Of a stretch of DNA of 64,000 bases, positions 48,140-61,287 are shown piece by piece. This DNA is from Melastoma dodecandrum. Lineage: Eukaryota > Streptophyta > Magnoliopsida > Myrtales > Melastomataceae. The stretch is taken from the NCBI GenBank assembly GCA_029817715.1, contig JARUPY010000085.1:558001-622000 (forward strand). The letters are read 5' to 3'. The notes under the pieces were generated by a model. It was not told the origin of the DNA. It was given only the letters and a program-made list of their open reading frames with translations, and ran no database searches. How positions within the stretch are numbered: position 1 is the first letter of the stretch; each line of letters starts with the position of its first letter. A program made the position numbers and the translations under genes.

Positions 48140-48590
48140 ATCTACCTTAACTTGCTGAGTCCGAGTCGGGCTCTTGAGTGTCTACTTGCACTTGGCTAGG
48201 GCCTCCTGCCATCACTACATCAATGAATTGTTCCATCTTCTTCACCCTCCTCTCCATCTTCTTCCACTCGTAAGCCTACCTCAACCATTCAGAGCAAAGT
48301 TGAAGTGGTCTGACAAGCAGCTGGTTGGCATGATGGTATGTGAGATTTGAGCACCTATTCGAGAGCCTGATGACAGCCTTGCCATGTCCACCACGGTGTC
48401 GAGCATCTCATTGAGGACCATGCTAATCACTTAAGATGCGGCTTAGCTTGATGATCCCGGACATTGAGCTTGCAACCTCAAAGGACAAGATCCTAATCAC
48501 ATCCTTCTCCGACTCGGACTGATCCTTGCACCGTTAGTGCAGAGCAAACCAAGACTCCGCAGCTTTAGTCCTTCTCTCAATCCTCATTTT
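48140..48590 (-). pseudogene. DUF3475/DUF668-type protein fragment
   Basis: Minus-strand pieces resemble the N-terminal part of plant DUF668 (PSI-like) proteins. The peptide MRIERRTKAAESWFALH is followed by a stop, then VIRILSFEVASSMSGIIKL and SRILSD with a stop. The rest is scrambled between frames, including EWKKMERRVKKMEQF, similar to the later KKMER-type helix of the family. The family start (AESWF) and the LAFEVA block are in the right order and spacing, but stops and shifts prevent any long product. Function of the intact family is in growth regulation; this copy is dead. Confidence 0.55.
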
Positions 48591-49532
48591 CTATAAGTCA
48601 AATTGTTTAGCAACAGAAATTCTAGGCCACAGATCTCAGCCCAATCTATGAATCGACGGTCCAGAACATAGGCCCAAGGAAGGAAAATCCAGGAAGGAGG
48701 TGACTACGGATACACATCAAGCGAAGGCTTGCTGGGCGAAGGGATCACCAAGCGACGGGATTACCAGGCGACGAGCGACAACAGGTCGATGAAGCGACAA
48801 GCGACAGTCAAACTGGGCGAGCGAGGAAACTCTACGGTGAAGGCCAATGTGCGACACGGTCAACCAATCAGCTGTTAAGGAAGGCTCTAAAAGATCGGGG
48901 GATCCGCAAGGAGATTGTTGCCAAGTTTGCTCATATGGAAAGGAGATATTCCAAGACGACTAGCAGTAAATGAAGCGTAATATATGTACAATATTACATT
49001 ACCGTATATACGTAGGTCTAGCTTAGTATAAATAGTTGTTCTTAGGCATTGTACAAACACACCTCTCTACAAACGGACATATATTGTCAATTTATTATCA
49101 TTTTAAGCATTCTAGCATTCAAGCTCTCTTTGCTCCTGCGTTCTTGCTCACTCTCGAAGGCATCGTCGATGGCATTCGTAAGTGCTTCCGCTTAAGGCTG
49201 CCCTTCAGCTGTCTTCCTCCCTCTCTTCTTTCATTTCATATGGCGACCACACATTTTAACGAATCATCCGGGCACCAGTTGCTCGTAGTGCCAGAGATTT
49301 CCGACGTGTTTGGATTCGGCTTGTCCATGGTCACTTTCGGATCGAACACAAATGAAAGATTGATTCCCCTTACCACCCGCAAAGACATGAAACAAAATTT
49401 ATTAACTACCAACGAACGATTGAATCAACTTCCCAAACGAAAAAGGAGAGAGAAGGCTTGCCAGCTTTCAACAGCTTCATGACCATGATTCAACATCAGC
49501 CAATCGAAAAAAACACAATGAGACTGGGCGGT
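48591..49532. other. repeat-like intergenic DNA
   Basis: 48715-48830 has repeated GCGAC/AAGCGAC phrases. 49020-49040 has TATAAATAG in a context like a retroelement promoter. A 148-codon open frame on plus (49036-49482) shows no known domain. Perhaps an LTR, but no second copy is present. Confidence 0.4.
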
Positions 49533-50050
49533 GAGTTTTATACGGAAATACGGTTAGTTTTAAAAAAAATTACAAAATACGATCCGAGTTTCATAAAATA
49601 CGGTTGTACCGTCGAAGGGGCGCGTCTTGAACGCCCCTTAAAATGCACAAGGGGTGGGTTTTGTAGACCCGGCTCTTTAATAAATGAATAAACCAACTAT
49701 TGACCTCCCCATTATAACAAAAGTCTCTAACCAACTAAGCTAGACAGATTTTTTTGTCTAACCTTTTAAAAGGCGGGTTTTGAAAACCCATCCCTTATTC
49801 ATTTAGTTAAGGGGGCACGTTTTCAAAACCCGCCCCTTGTTCATTTAGTTAGATACCCCTCCTTCACCCGACGAATGAATATTTTTGCTAAGTGTTGAGG
49901 GGGCAGATTTTGACTATTTACATGAGGGGCGGGTTTTGAAAACCCGCTCTCTTTGCATTTTAAGGGGCGCGTTTAAAATCGTATTTTATGAAATTCGGAC
50001 CGTATTTCGTAAATTTTTTTTAAAACTAACCGTATTTCCGTACAAAACTT
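49533..50050. mobile_element. ~515-bp foldback element with hairpin-rich interior
   Basis: Inverted arms of about 110-120 bases: 49533-49655 and 49930-50050, sharing ACGGAAATACGGTTAGTTTT, TTTCATAAAATACG and GCCCCTTAAAATGCA. The interior repeats a near-palindrome GGGTTTTGAAAACCC and relatives in both orientations (49775-49789, about 49807-49825, 49931-49945, and a variant near 49646-49660), usually joined to GGGGCG. No coding sequence. Confidence 0.75.
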
Positions 50051-50346
50051 AATCGACGGTTGAGTTTGACATTTCGAAGGGGGGAAATAGAGGCCCTGCA
50101 AACTTCGCATCGGTCGCAACAACATTGCTAACATGTATAGGAAGCCAGACAGACGAACGACAAAACGGAGGCGGGAGTCGAAGTTCAATGCTAAAACGAT
50201 GCGGGAGGCAAGAGCTCATCCGGGGACAGTGTGTAGCTCTGTTTGCAGTTTGCACTGGTAAAAAGACTGTAGCCGCTCAAGACTAAAAAGCATGTGGAAG
50301 TAATCGATGTTAGTTGTCCGAATACGGGGCGAAACGAAAATTAGTT
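50051..50346. other. spacer between foldback element and tRNA gene
   Basis: No gene recognised. A TTTT stretch directly follows the tRNA on the minus strand at about 50340-50337 and can serve as the Pol III terminator. Confidence 0.5.
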
Positions 50347-50429
50347 TGCAGGCTGTGGGGTTCGAACCCACGCGCACTTATGTGCAGAAGATCTTAAGTC
50401 TTCCCCCTTAACCTCTCGGGCAAACCTGC
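50347..50429 (-). tRNA. trnL-UAA: tRNA-Leu, anticodon UAA
   Basis: Nuclear class II tRNA. The acceptor stem GCAGGTT pairs with AGCCTGC at the 3' end (one G-U). A D-arm with the internal A box lies in TTTGCCCGAGAGGTTAAGG. The anticodon stem GAAGA/TCTTC closes the loop CTTAAGA with anticodon TAA. A long variable arm follows, typical of Leu. The T arm GTGGG-TTCGAAC-CCCAC provides the B box. 83 bases with discriminator A, no CCA encoded, no intron, and a TTTT just downstream. It looks functional. Confidence 0.93.
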
Positions 50430-50563
50430 TTCATTAACAGAAGTCTTGTGCTAAATAAATAATATTCTCTTCATTCATATGTAAAAATCAATCAAGCAAA
50501 TCCGCCCCACAAACCCTAATCAGAAGAAACGGGCGGCGAGGACATCGGAGGTGGAGGGAGGCG

Positions 50564-52889
50564 ATGGCGGAGCACCTGGCGTCGATCTTCGGTACTGAGA
50601 AGGACAGGGTGAACTGTCCCTTCTACTTCAAGATCGGAGCTTGCCGACACGGCGACCGATGCTCCCGCCTGCACACCAAACCCACCATCAGCCCCACCCT
50701 CGTCCTCTCCAACATGTACCAGCGCCCCGACATGCTAACCCCTGGCGTCGACCCCTCCGCCCAGAACTCCAACCTGGACCCCCGCAAGGTTCAGGACCAT
50801 TTCGAGGTCCGTAACCCTAACCCTAGCCCTTGCCCTTGCCTAGCCCTGCCCTAATTTGTTGATTGATTGATGAAGGTCTATTGCTCTTTCCTTTCCTTTT
50901 GGTCGACTTTTGGGTGTAGGATTTCTACGAGGACTTGTTCGAGGAGCTCAGCAAGTACGGGGACATCGAAAACCTTAACATTTGCGATAACATCGCTGAC
51001 CACATGGTATTTCTGCATTATCCTTGGCCTGATTCTGCCATTTGATTTTGGGGTGAGGCGGACTGTTAGTTATTTGTTGCGATTGTTTGGCAGGTGGGTA
51101 ATGTGTACGTGCAGTTTAGGGAGGAGGAGCATGCTGCTAATGCCCTCCAGAATTTGACCGGCAGGTTCTATGCAGGTGTTGTTTTCTTTCTCCGAGGCAC
51201 TGGGTGCTGGTTTATTCGGTTATGCCTTGAGAGATTGTGAAATTTGCTTATTGAGTTTCAGCGTCCAATGTAAATGACTACTGGAGTTGTTGGTCATGGA
51301 GCGATTGCTTGTTTTTTCCGAATGGAAAAGTTGGCTCTTATTTTCTTATGGCCGCTGTCCTCAACAGGCCATACAACTGTATTAACATGTGATGTAGTAT
51401 GTGATGTGTCTGCCAGGCGCAGCCTCCTCTGTTGAGATGTAATATTAGTCTTGGAATTCAATAGCTGTGTTTTGGTGCTTTCTAGATGACTGTCATTGTA
51501 GGGTGCTTACAAAAAGATGTCGAGAGTGTCTCCTAATGAAAGATAAAAGTTGCCTTGTATCATTAGCTGTCAGGATCTTGCATCATGGATCTTTCTTTTG
51601 TGGTGCAATGTTTGCTGTGTGCAAAAACTAATTTACCTAGAGCTGTCAGTTTAACAATATTTTAGAAAAGTGAACTTCTTTATGATAGTGAATACTTGAT
51701 ATTGATGACTAGTCTGGTTTCAGGTAAATAGGGGTGGGATTTGAACAAGAACTATTTAGGCCATGTGGATTGTCAGTGCGGTTACATTTTCCTGCTAACA
51801 TTGTAAATTGCAAGTCTTATTAAACAATCTGATGTACAACTTTTTTTTCATGAAATATTGAATATTGCTGTCACCCTTACTTATCCTTCTTTTCTTTCAT
51901 CGGATTATGTGATTGCTTCTTAACCCCAAAATCTTTGTGGTATATAAGCTTTTAAAGTCTACTGGGAGGTGGAAATTTGGTGAGTTTTTGCTGGAATCTG
52001 CTCTGCTTAATTTGATTTTTCCAGCATATGATGGGGTATTGATGGATTGGTGAAAAGTTCTTCACTGTTGTTGACAGGAACAGAATGTGATTGCTATTAA
52101 AATGACAAACTGTTGTTGATAGAAGTGGGTTGCAACTAGTCGTTTCTAATTAAATCTATCAGGATTCTGATAAGATTGTCCTTTTTAATGTTACTGCTAC
52201 AAATCTAGCCTACCTCGCTTAGTGGGATATGTTTGAGTGCGTAACCTTCGCTATGAATCCATTTAGACAATGTCACAAGTGTGGTTTTTTCAGGACGCCC
52301 GATCATCGTTGACTTCTCTCCTGTCACGGATTTTCGTGAAGCGACATGTCGGCAGTATGAGGAGAATGTGTGTAACCGGGGTGGTTACTGCAACTTCATG
52401 CATCTGAAGAAGATTAGCAGGTAACTTATGGACAACTGGTTCACTGAGCTGGATTTTGTTATCCGCCAATCCGGTCTTCTGACTGTGAGTTTGAACAGGG
52501 AGTTGAGGAGGCGGCTATTTGGGAGGAGCAGGCACCAGCACAGTCGAAGCAGAAGCCCTCATAAGCATTCCAGCCACGAGCACCGTGGACACAGCTCTCG
52601 TGGATCTGGGAGAAGAGAGGACGACAGGGACCGGCGCCACCACGATCGTAGCCGACGGCCGAGAAGCCGCAGCCCTGGGCACAGGGGTGGAGGAAGCATC
52701 AGCCCGAGAGGGAGGAGGAACAGGAGTCCAGCCAGGGAGAGCAGCATGGAGCGGCGTGCCAAAATCGAGCAGTGGAACAGGGAGAGCAGTGTGGAGCGAC
52801 GTGCAAAGATCGAGCAGTGGAACAGGGAAAAGGATCATGTGGGAGACGGTGCAGAGGATGAAAATGGTAACAGGGAAGGCTCTATGTGA
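50564..52889 (+). CDS. U2AF35: U2AF small subunit (U2AF35)
   Basis: Splicing factor that recognises the 3' splice-site AG with U2AF65. Exons: 50564-50806, 50920-51006, 51094-51175, 52294-52420 and 52499-52889; 930 bases, 309 residues, phases agree. Start [20 protein letters not shown] is the family N-terminus. First CCCH zinc finger: C-x8-C-x5-C-x3-H in [25 protein letters not shown] sequence. A U2AF-homology RRM follows ([19 protein letters not shown] ... [11 protein letters not shown] ... [16 protein letters not shown]), then the second CCCH finger ([19 protein letters not shown]). The tail is an RS domain ([19 protein letters not shown]). Near the end a 15-residue unit [16 protein letters not shown] occurs twice in tandem. 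A 1.1-kb intron separates exons 3 and 4. Confidence 0.96.
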
Positions 52890-54353
52890 CCGATGATGCT
52901 ATTTAAAATCGGGAATGTGAGACGTGAATCCGTACCAGTCGATTGTATGATTTGTCTTTATCGGGATCCGAGTTTTCTAATAGTAATTCTCAGGCAGGGT
53001 AGGCAAGAGGAATGTTTTGGCAGCTTGGCAGCCAGGAGGATGACATTTGAGGTTCCTTTGGGATGATGTAGTTGTCATCTGTGATGTTTTATGGGTTTGG
53101 ACCTTTTCCCTTTATGTCCCATGAATCATGGTTTTGATGGGCATTTCCTCAACTATTCATTTCATCTGTGCAATATTTGGATTTTGAATGTCTACAGATC
53201 TTTTATCGTTCTTGTTATCCCGTTTCGCTTCGTCTCATGGAGATCTCGACCATTAGATGTGATGATGTTCCATGTTATTAGTTTCAAAGGTAAAATTGTG
53301 CTCTTATTACCGGTGTTCGGGGGATGAGGTTAAAGTTCGGGTGAACCCGTGAGTACTAAACAATATACGAAGATGTTTAGTAAAAGTCAAACAGACTTCG
53401 TGCGAGCTTCTTCTTTTCGTAAAGTATAAATAGACGTAGAATGAATTGGACTTTTCATTCGTAAAGTGACTTCGTAACCGGTACATTTAGTGTAGTATGA
53501 ATAGGCTTTATAAAAAGGTACAGAGCTATCGTAAGAAGTCTATTAACCTTTTATGAAATACGTATTGCGGCGTCGCCCTTTTTCTTATTTTGTGAGGGAA
53601 ATGAAATCGTTAGTAGAATAAGATTACGTGAGTCAATCATTCAGTACTGTATGAATACCTTTACCCGTAGTCGGCGTAGAAATCAATAGCCTAATTATCA
53701 CTGAGATAGACTCGTACTTTCTACTTTTTTGGATTTTTAATTCATGTTACTTAAATTTTTTTTTGAATTAAAATAAATTTAAAATTAAATTAAAAACTTT
53801 TAAATTGTTAAAGCAAAACGTAAAATTTACAAAACGATTTCCTCTCGCTATTTGAAAGAGCGATGAATAAAATTCGCTAATTCAGAAATTTTGATACCCG
53901 CTATCTTATTTAGTAAATACTTCTAACCATACAACCCTCCTGCGTTGGCGGCCACAATTTGTAGAACCTTCTAGAAGATGAACATCTGAATGGCGAGGCC
54001 GAGGACATTTCCGCGAACCAAACAGGGCCTTAGGGGAACCCCAGTCACGGCGAACAAGGATTCCATTTCCCCTCCCGACGTCCTCCTCGCCGCCTCTTCG
54101 CTGCTGACCTGCCTCTCCGTGGGAGAAAAGAAGACCGATCGTCTTTCTCTCTCTTCCCCGCGGTGGTTTCCTCGGGTCTCTCCGCCAGGCTGAGAAGATA
54201 CTCCACGGAGAGTCGTGCGAGGTTCGTTCTTCCTTGATGTCCGCGTGATTCGTCCGATTCGCTCAAATTCGCAATCGCGGTAGGGAAATCAGATTAGGAA
54301 TCCCATGGGCGTATTGATAAGGTCCCCCCCCCCTGTTTTGGCGATGGCAGGAA
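52890..54353. other. intergenic; U2AF35 3' region and ISCA2 promoter
   Basis: No gene recognised. 53350-53900 is AT-rich with TTCGTAAAG-type phrases repeated (for example 53397-53470). A run of ten C lies at 54324-54333, about 20 bases before the ISCA2 start. Short open frames near 54000-54200 probably belong to the leader region. Confidence 0.45.
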
Positions 54354-56314
54354 ATGTGGAGAACGTCGTCGACTTCCGTCGTTAGGCATACCGCGTCTTA
54401 TTTTTCTGCTCGGATTCGAGAGAACTCCAGGCTATTGAGCTCGGCATCTCCTTCTTCTTCTGTTCTACATGAAGCTTCTGCCTCGCCGTCATTGTCCCCT
54501 GATGCTGTCCACATGACCGAAAGCTGTGTCCAGGTGGATTCGAGTTTCTCCTCAATGGTGGTTTTCCTTAGCTCTTTCTTTTATTCGACGGTTCAGCATG
54601 GGATTTAAAAGTTTGAGGTGTGCTGTAAGGTATCAATCACTGAAAAGGAAACTGTTTGCCAATCAAGTAGTTGACACATTGAAAAAATGGAAAGGAATGA
54701 ATGTTGTGGTGGTGGTTTGCAATTTGTTTCTTTTAAACTTGAATATTTGGAACCTGGTTTTATCCCAGTTTTGAGAAAGACATGCTGCGAGAAGTTTATC
54801 CCTTATGTCTGCATTGGACAGACAGTTTGCTTCATTGTGCGGCGAACGGATAGTTGCTTTAGATGTTGTTCGGACAATCATAACTTGAAGGGATTGTCCG
54901 CTGGATAGTAAAATTATGCTCTTTCCTGTCATGGTTTTATCTTTTGAAGCGGTATTCATTATCGTGGGCTTTGCAGAGACCTGTCTCTGGTTCTGCTGGA
55001 TATTGCCAATTACTGTGTTTGACATTTGGTTTCTGTGACAGAGAGTGAAAGAACTACAAGCCACTGAAGGATCTTCTAATGAGAAAATGCTTCGATTGAG
55101 TGTTGAAACGGGTGGTTGTTCGGGGTTTCAATATGTTTTCGACCTGGATGAAAGCACGAGTTCTGATGACAGGTAGTTTTCTCCTTGAGGTTTATGTTTT
55201 CCTTGGGGGTCGTAAGATTAGCTTCCTTTTAGCTACACTAAATCTTTTATTAATAGCTTGTGCTTCCTTCAGGATTTTTAAGAAGGATGGGGTCAAATTA
55301 GTCGTTGATAGCATTTCTTACGACTTTGTTAAGGGTGCCACGGTTGATTACGTCGAGGAGCTTATCCGGTCTGCTTTCCAGGTAACTCTAAATGTGTTTC
55401 TGAACTATGGCACAGCATTCACAGCCTTATATTGACGTTGCTATAAATATTTGATCAATTAAATTGCTGTTGTGTACGGGTAGATAATGCCACATATTTT
55501 ACCTGTGAAAGAGCTCTGTTTGTATCTCAGGGACTTGCTTCATTCTTATTATCATGGGTGCTTCTTTTGTGGACATCTAGATTCTTAACTCCAAATTAAA
55601 TTCTGAATTCAAACTATGTTTATCTTCTCAAAGTATTCTGGCGATTTGGTTTTCTACCTTCTCTTTTCATGATTGTTAAGCTGAGTACAAATAAAATAGT
55701 GGAGTTGAAAACCTCTGTTTGGATATTTGTTGTAGGTTGTTTTTTCCTTTTGTTATGCATGAGATGAGATAATCTGCCCAGAATCATTATGATCCTCTCA
55801 TAAAGCACGGCCCATAATCCCACCTCCTTTTCTTTGCAATTTGCATGTTATCTGGGATCACTTGGAAGTGAATCCAATGCACTGGTGGCACATGGGTGGG
55901 TTTTCTGCCCATAACCGGGATTGATGGCGCTTTCACCTCTGTCCCTTACTTCAAGTGCTTGTCTCTATCTGTCTGATTTGTGAAGCTGATGTTGAAGTAT
56001 GGGCTTGTGTTTGTCTTACAGCGGCATATATGTGAACTTTGCCATAAGAGAACGGCTTAATCTCGAACCTGTCTTTTCTTTTCTCTAATTATCTGGATCT
56101 GGCATTTCTGGGATGGCCTTGCGGTTGTAGAAAGTTTTTTGCGAGTGCATCGAGATTATTTCTCTTCATCCATAAGGCATGACCATCTGATTACTCGATG
56201 AGGAAAGAAGGCCTGACATGTTATACTTTGTTGGGGGTGCCGTGACAGGTGACCACAAACCCGAGTGCAGTGGGAGGCTGTAGCTGCAAAAGCTCGTTCA
56301 TGGTGAAACAATGA
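54354..56314 (+). CDS. ISCA2: mitochondrial iron-sulfur assembly protein ISCA2-like
   Basis: A-type iron-sulfur carrier for maturation of mitochondrial 4Fe-4S proteins. Exons: 54354-54533, 55042-55172, 55273-55381 and 56249-56314; 486 bases, 161 residues, phases agree. Residues 1-50 are rich in Ser, Arg and Ala without acidic runs ([20 protein letters not shown]), a mitochondrial presequence. The conserved core starts VHMTESC and continues [26 protein letters not shown] and [20 protein letters not shown]. The three cluster-binding cysteines are present: Cys86 (GGCSGF), Cys151 and Cys153 (GGCSCK). The C-terminus SSFMVKQ matches plant ISCA2. No defect. Confidence 0.95.
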
Positions 56315-56544
56315 GGAATGAAATCTTTGGGACTCTCTCTCTCCATACACTTTTTTTTAACTCAAAATTCACCACAGATGAACACTGCTTGTTGGATGGC
56401 CAACATTCTTTTTGTACTACTATTAGCATGATAGGTGTAGAGATGGTGAATAAAGGGAGCGGGCCCTTGTGACTCCGGCAAATGCCTCCTGATCTATGAA
56501 TCTAACCAAGGATTGGGGCTACTGCCCGATATTCATCCACAGCG
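56315..56544. other. ISCA2 3' region
   Basis: Non-coding spacer between the ISCA2 stop and the aldolase fragment. Confidence 0.5.
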
Positions 56545-59022
<2,478 letters not shown>

Positions 59023-59607
59023 ATGCAAGGCTCGAACTCGAACAGGGAAGCCGTCTCCCCCCGCAGCAGCGGCAGCAGCAGCCGAAGCCGCACTTACAAA
59101 GGGGTGCGGTGTCGGAGCAGCGGGAAGTGGGTGTCAGAGATCCGGGAGCCGAGGAAGCCGACGAGGATATGGCTCGGGACATTCCCTACCCCGGAAATGG
59201 CCGCGGTCGCCTATGACGTGGCAGCCCTAGCCCTAAAGGGCCGGGAGGCAGAGCTGAATTTCCCTGACTCGGCATCCTCATTGCCTGTCCCTGCTTCCTT
59301 GTCACCACGTGATATACAGGCTGCTGCTGCTAGGGCTGCCTCTGCTGCGGGAGCTGCACGGGATGCCTTATCGCGCAATGCTGTCGCACGAGGGCAACAT
59401 AGCAGCTCCGTTCAGCAGGCCAATGCTGCAGCCAACAATGAGTTTGTTGATGAAGAGATGATCTTCAACATGCCTAACGTGCTGTTTAATATGGCAGAAG
59501 GGATGTTTCTGAGCCCCCCTCGGCTGGGCGATGACGGTGCTGGAGCTGCGGCGGAAGAGACTAATAATCAAGGGAATCCGCCCGACGACCTCTGGAAATT
59601 CCCTTAG
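59023..59607 (+). CDS. DREB-type ERF transcription factor, single AP2 domain
   Basis: Intronless gene, 194 residues. AP2/ERF DNA-binding domain at about residues 25-82: [20 protein letters not shown] then [16 protein letters not shown] and [13 protein letters not shown] ... LNFP. Val and Glu at the two positions that define DREB rather than ERF recognition are present (KWVSEIREP). A conserved alpha-helical block [15 protein letters not shown] follows. An acidic C-terminus contains [12 protein letters not shown] and ends DDLWKFP, a likely activation patch. The CRS(S)[12 protein letters not shown] signature resembles the ERF016-018 type of subgroup II; members act in stress responses. The usual Trp before GKW is Ser here, as in that group. 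A TATATAC run lies only about eight bases before the ATG, so the leader is unclear. Confidence 0.9.
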   Translation: MQGSNSNREAVSPRSSGSSSRSRTYKGVRCRSSGKWVSEIREPRKPTRIWLGTFPTPEMAAVAYDVAALALKGREAELNFPDSASSLPVPASLSPRDIQAAAARAASAAGAARDALSRNAVARGQHSSSVQQANAAANNEFVDEEMIFNMPNVLFNMAEGMFLSPPRLGDDGAGAAAEETNNQGNPPDDLWKFP

Positions 59608-61070
59608 GCCCGAAATACAAGAGTCGGAGAAACTTAATTCGGATGCGCTGATCTGATAATACAGGAACCCAACGAACTATCTTATCATTACTGCTCTGAA
59701 GGTTGTGTCGGCCTCGGTTGGTGCGAGGTTTCCGTTGCGTCGCGTCATAGGTTTCTTTCATTTCAAGCGTCTGTGCCATCATGTTTGTTGATGTAAAATG
59801 TCTCACCTGAAATTCAATGTCCGGGATCACCTCATCAGTCAGGCTTCAGCGGACGAAAGGGAATGTAGCCAGGCAAGCCATCGTGCCAATCTCGGACTGG
59901 AAAAACACAGAAATAACGTTTGAACCCAGGATCCTAGAATGCCAAGATTGGTTCGAATCAGGCCGAAACACCTGGCGTAACCCTTCCGTTGGGAGCAATC
60001 GTTGGCGATGAAAAAGTACGGGAATGGAACAGTTCCTCCTTCTCTCCGGAAGGAACGAAAGAGAAAGGGCGGCGAGTTCCCCAAATCACCCAACAATCAT
60101 CACGATGTTTGAAATATCTTGCGGGTACGGGCAGAACTGTCGATGATGTTTCCTTTTGTTGACATGATGGCGCACGGTTGTCTGGGAAGTAGATCCACGT
60201 GGCAAATCAAGAACACCACCATACCATCCCTATCTTATATCCTCCAATCAAATACCCTTCTGTATCTTTCCTTAAATGAGATTTCCAAAGGGACGAAACC
60301 ATTCATTTTCAAGGTTAAAAGATTATGTGGAAAAGGGTTTACGGCACACATATATCGCTCTAGTTCGATCGATATCGTCGTTCCCGAGAGTCCAACCTAT
60401 GCTCTATAAGCGCTCGGATACAGCGGCGTAAACACATCGAGGGAGGCAGGCAGACCACCCCGAGAACGAAAATATCAAAAGCTGAGGGATGGTCTGAGGA
60501 ACGGTAGACATCTAGATGAGCATGATTCGGCCAACTTAACTAATGACAATGGGATATATTGTCCATGGGGTTATAGTAAATGTTGGGTGGCTGGCTTTAG
60601 AATATTTGGAAGTTGTAGTTGTTGTTGTGGTGGAATAGCAGAGATCAGCAGGGGAATTGGGTGGCAGGCAAATTTTTTAAAAGAAAGGAGGGATTTAGTA
60701 AGTCAAGATAAGAGATAATTATGTGTATTAAAAAACTGAACTAATGGAATGAAAGGCAGTGGACCCCATGTGATTGTATGGTGTTTAATTGGTTGAGTAA
60801 TAGAATATTTTGTCTGAATTTTAAACAACAACTTGGGGGGTCATATCTGGAGGTCATATCTTATTGGGTTGGTGACATGTTTTATCTCTTTGAACAGGGA
60901 ATAATTGCTGTTTAGCCGTCGGAGTAAGACATGATCTTTCCCACTTTTTTGTCAGAAGAGTTCCTCTTGGACCGCACAAATCAACAGGATGCTTCAAAGT
61001 TACGGTTGATCTTATTATAAAACAAACAAGAGTTAAGAGTTAAAATCTACTATGAATGATGGGAAAATTA
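59608..61070. other. intergenic downstream of the ERF gene
   Basis: Probable 3' UTR of the ERF gene to the left. The rest is AT-rich without a recognised gene. Confidence 0.45.
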
Positions 61071-61173
61071 GGGCATGTTTGGTCGAATGCGAAAACTTTT
61101 ACATGTTTATTAAGAAATTTCAGTTAATTAAAAGGACCGGAGAATTTTCAGCTTTTACAGACCAAACGGGCCC
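61071..61173. mobile_element. ~100-bp MITE-like element
   Basis: Inverted tips GGGCATGTTTGGTC (61071-61084) and GACCAAACGGGCCC (61160-61173) enclose an AT-rich core. No duplication of flanks was evident. Confidence 0.5.
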
Positions 61174-61287
61174 TGAGGGATCAGAACATGGGCCTAGTTA
61201 AAAAGAAGCCCAAATAAGATTTGTAAATCCATCTGAGAGATCGGCGTTGCAGTTCTTTGTATGTATGTACACACGAACACGACGAAT
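61174..61287. other. 3' region of the DUF247 gene
   Basis: Short non-coding stretch after the minus-strand DUF247 stop, likely 3' UTR. Confidence 0.4.

Noticed and set aside
49036..49482. 148-codon open frame beginning near a TATAAATAG
   Set aside because: No domain; context looks like retroelement promoter DNA, but no second LTR was found.
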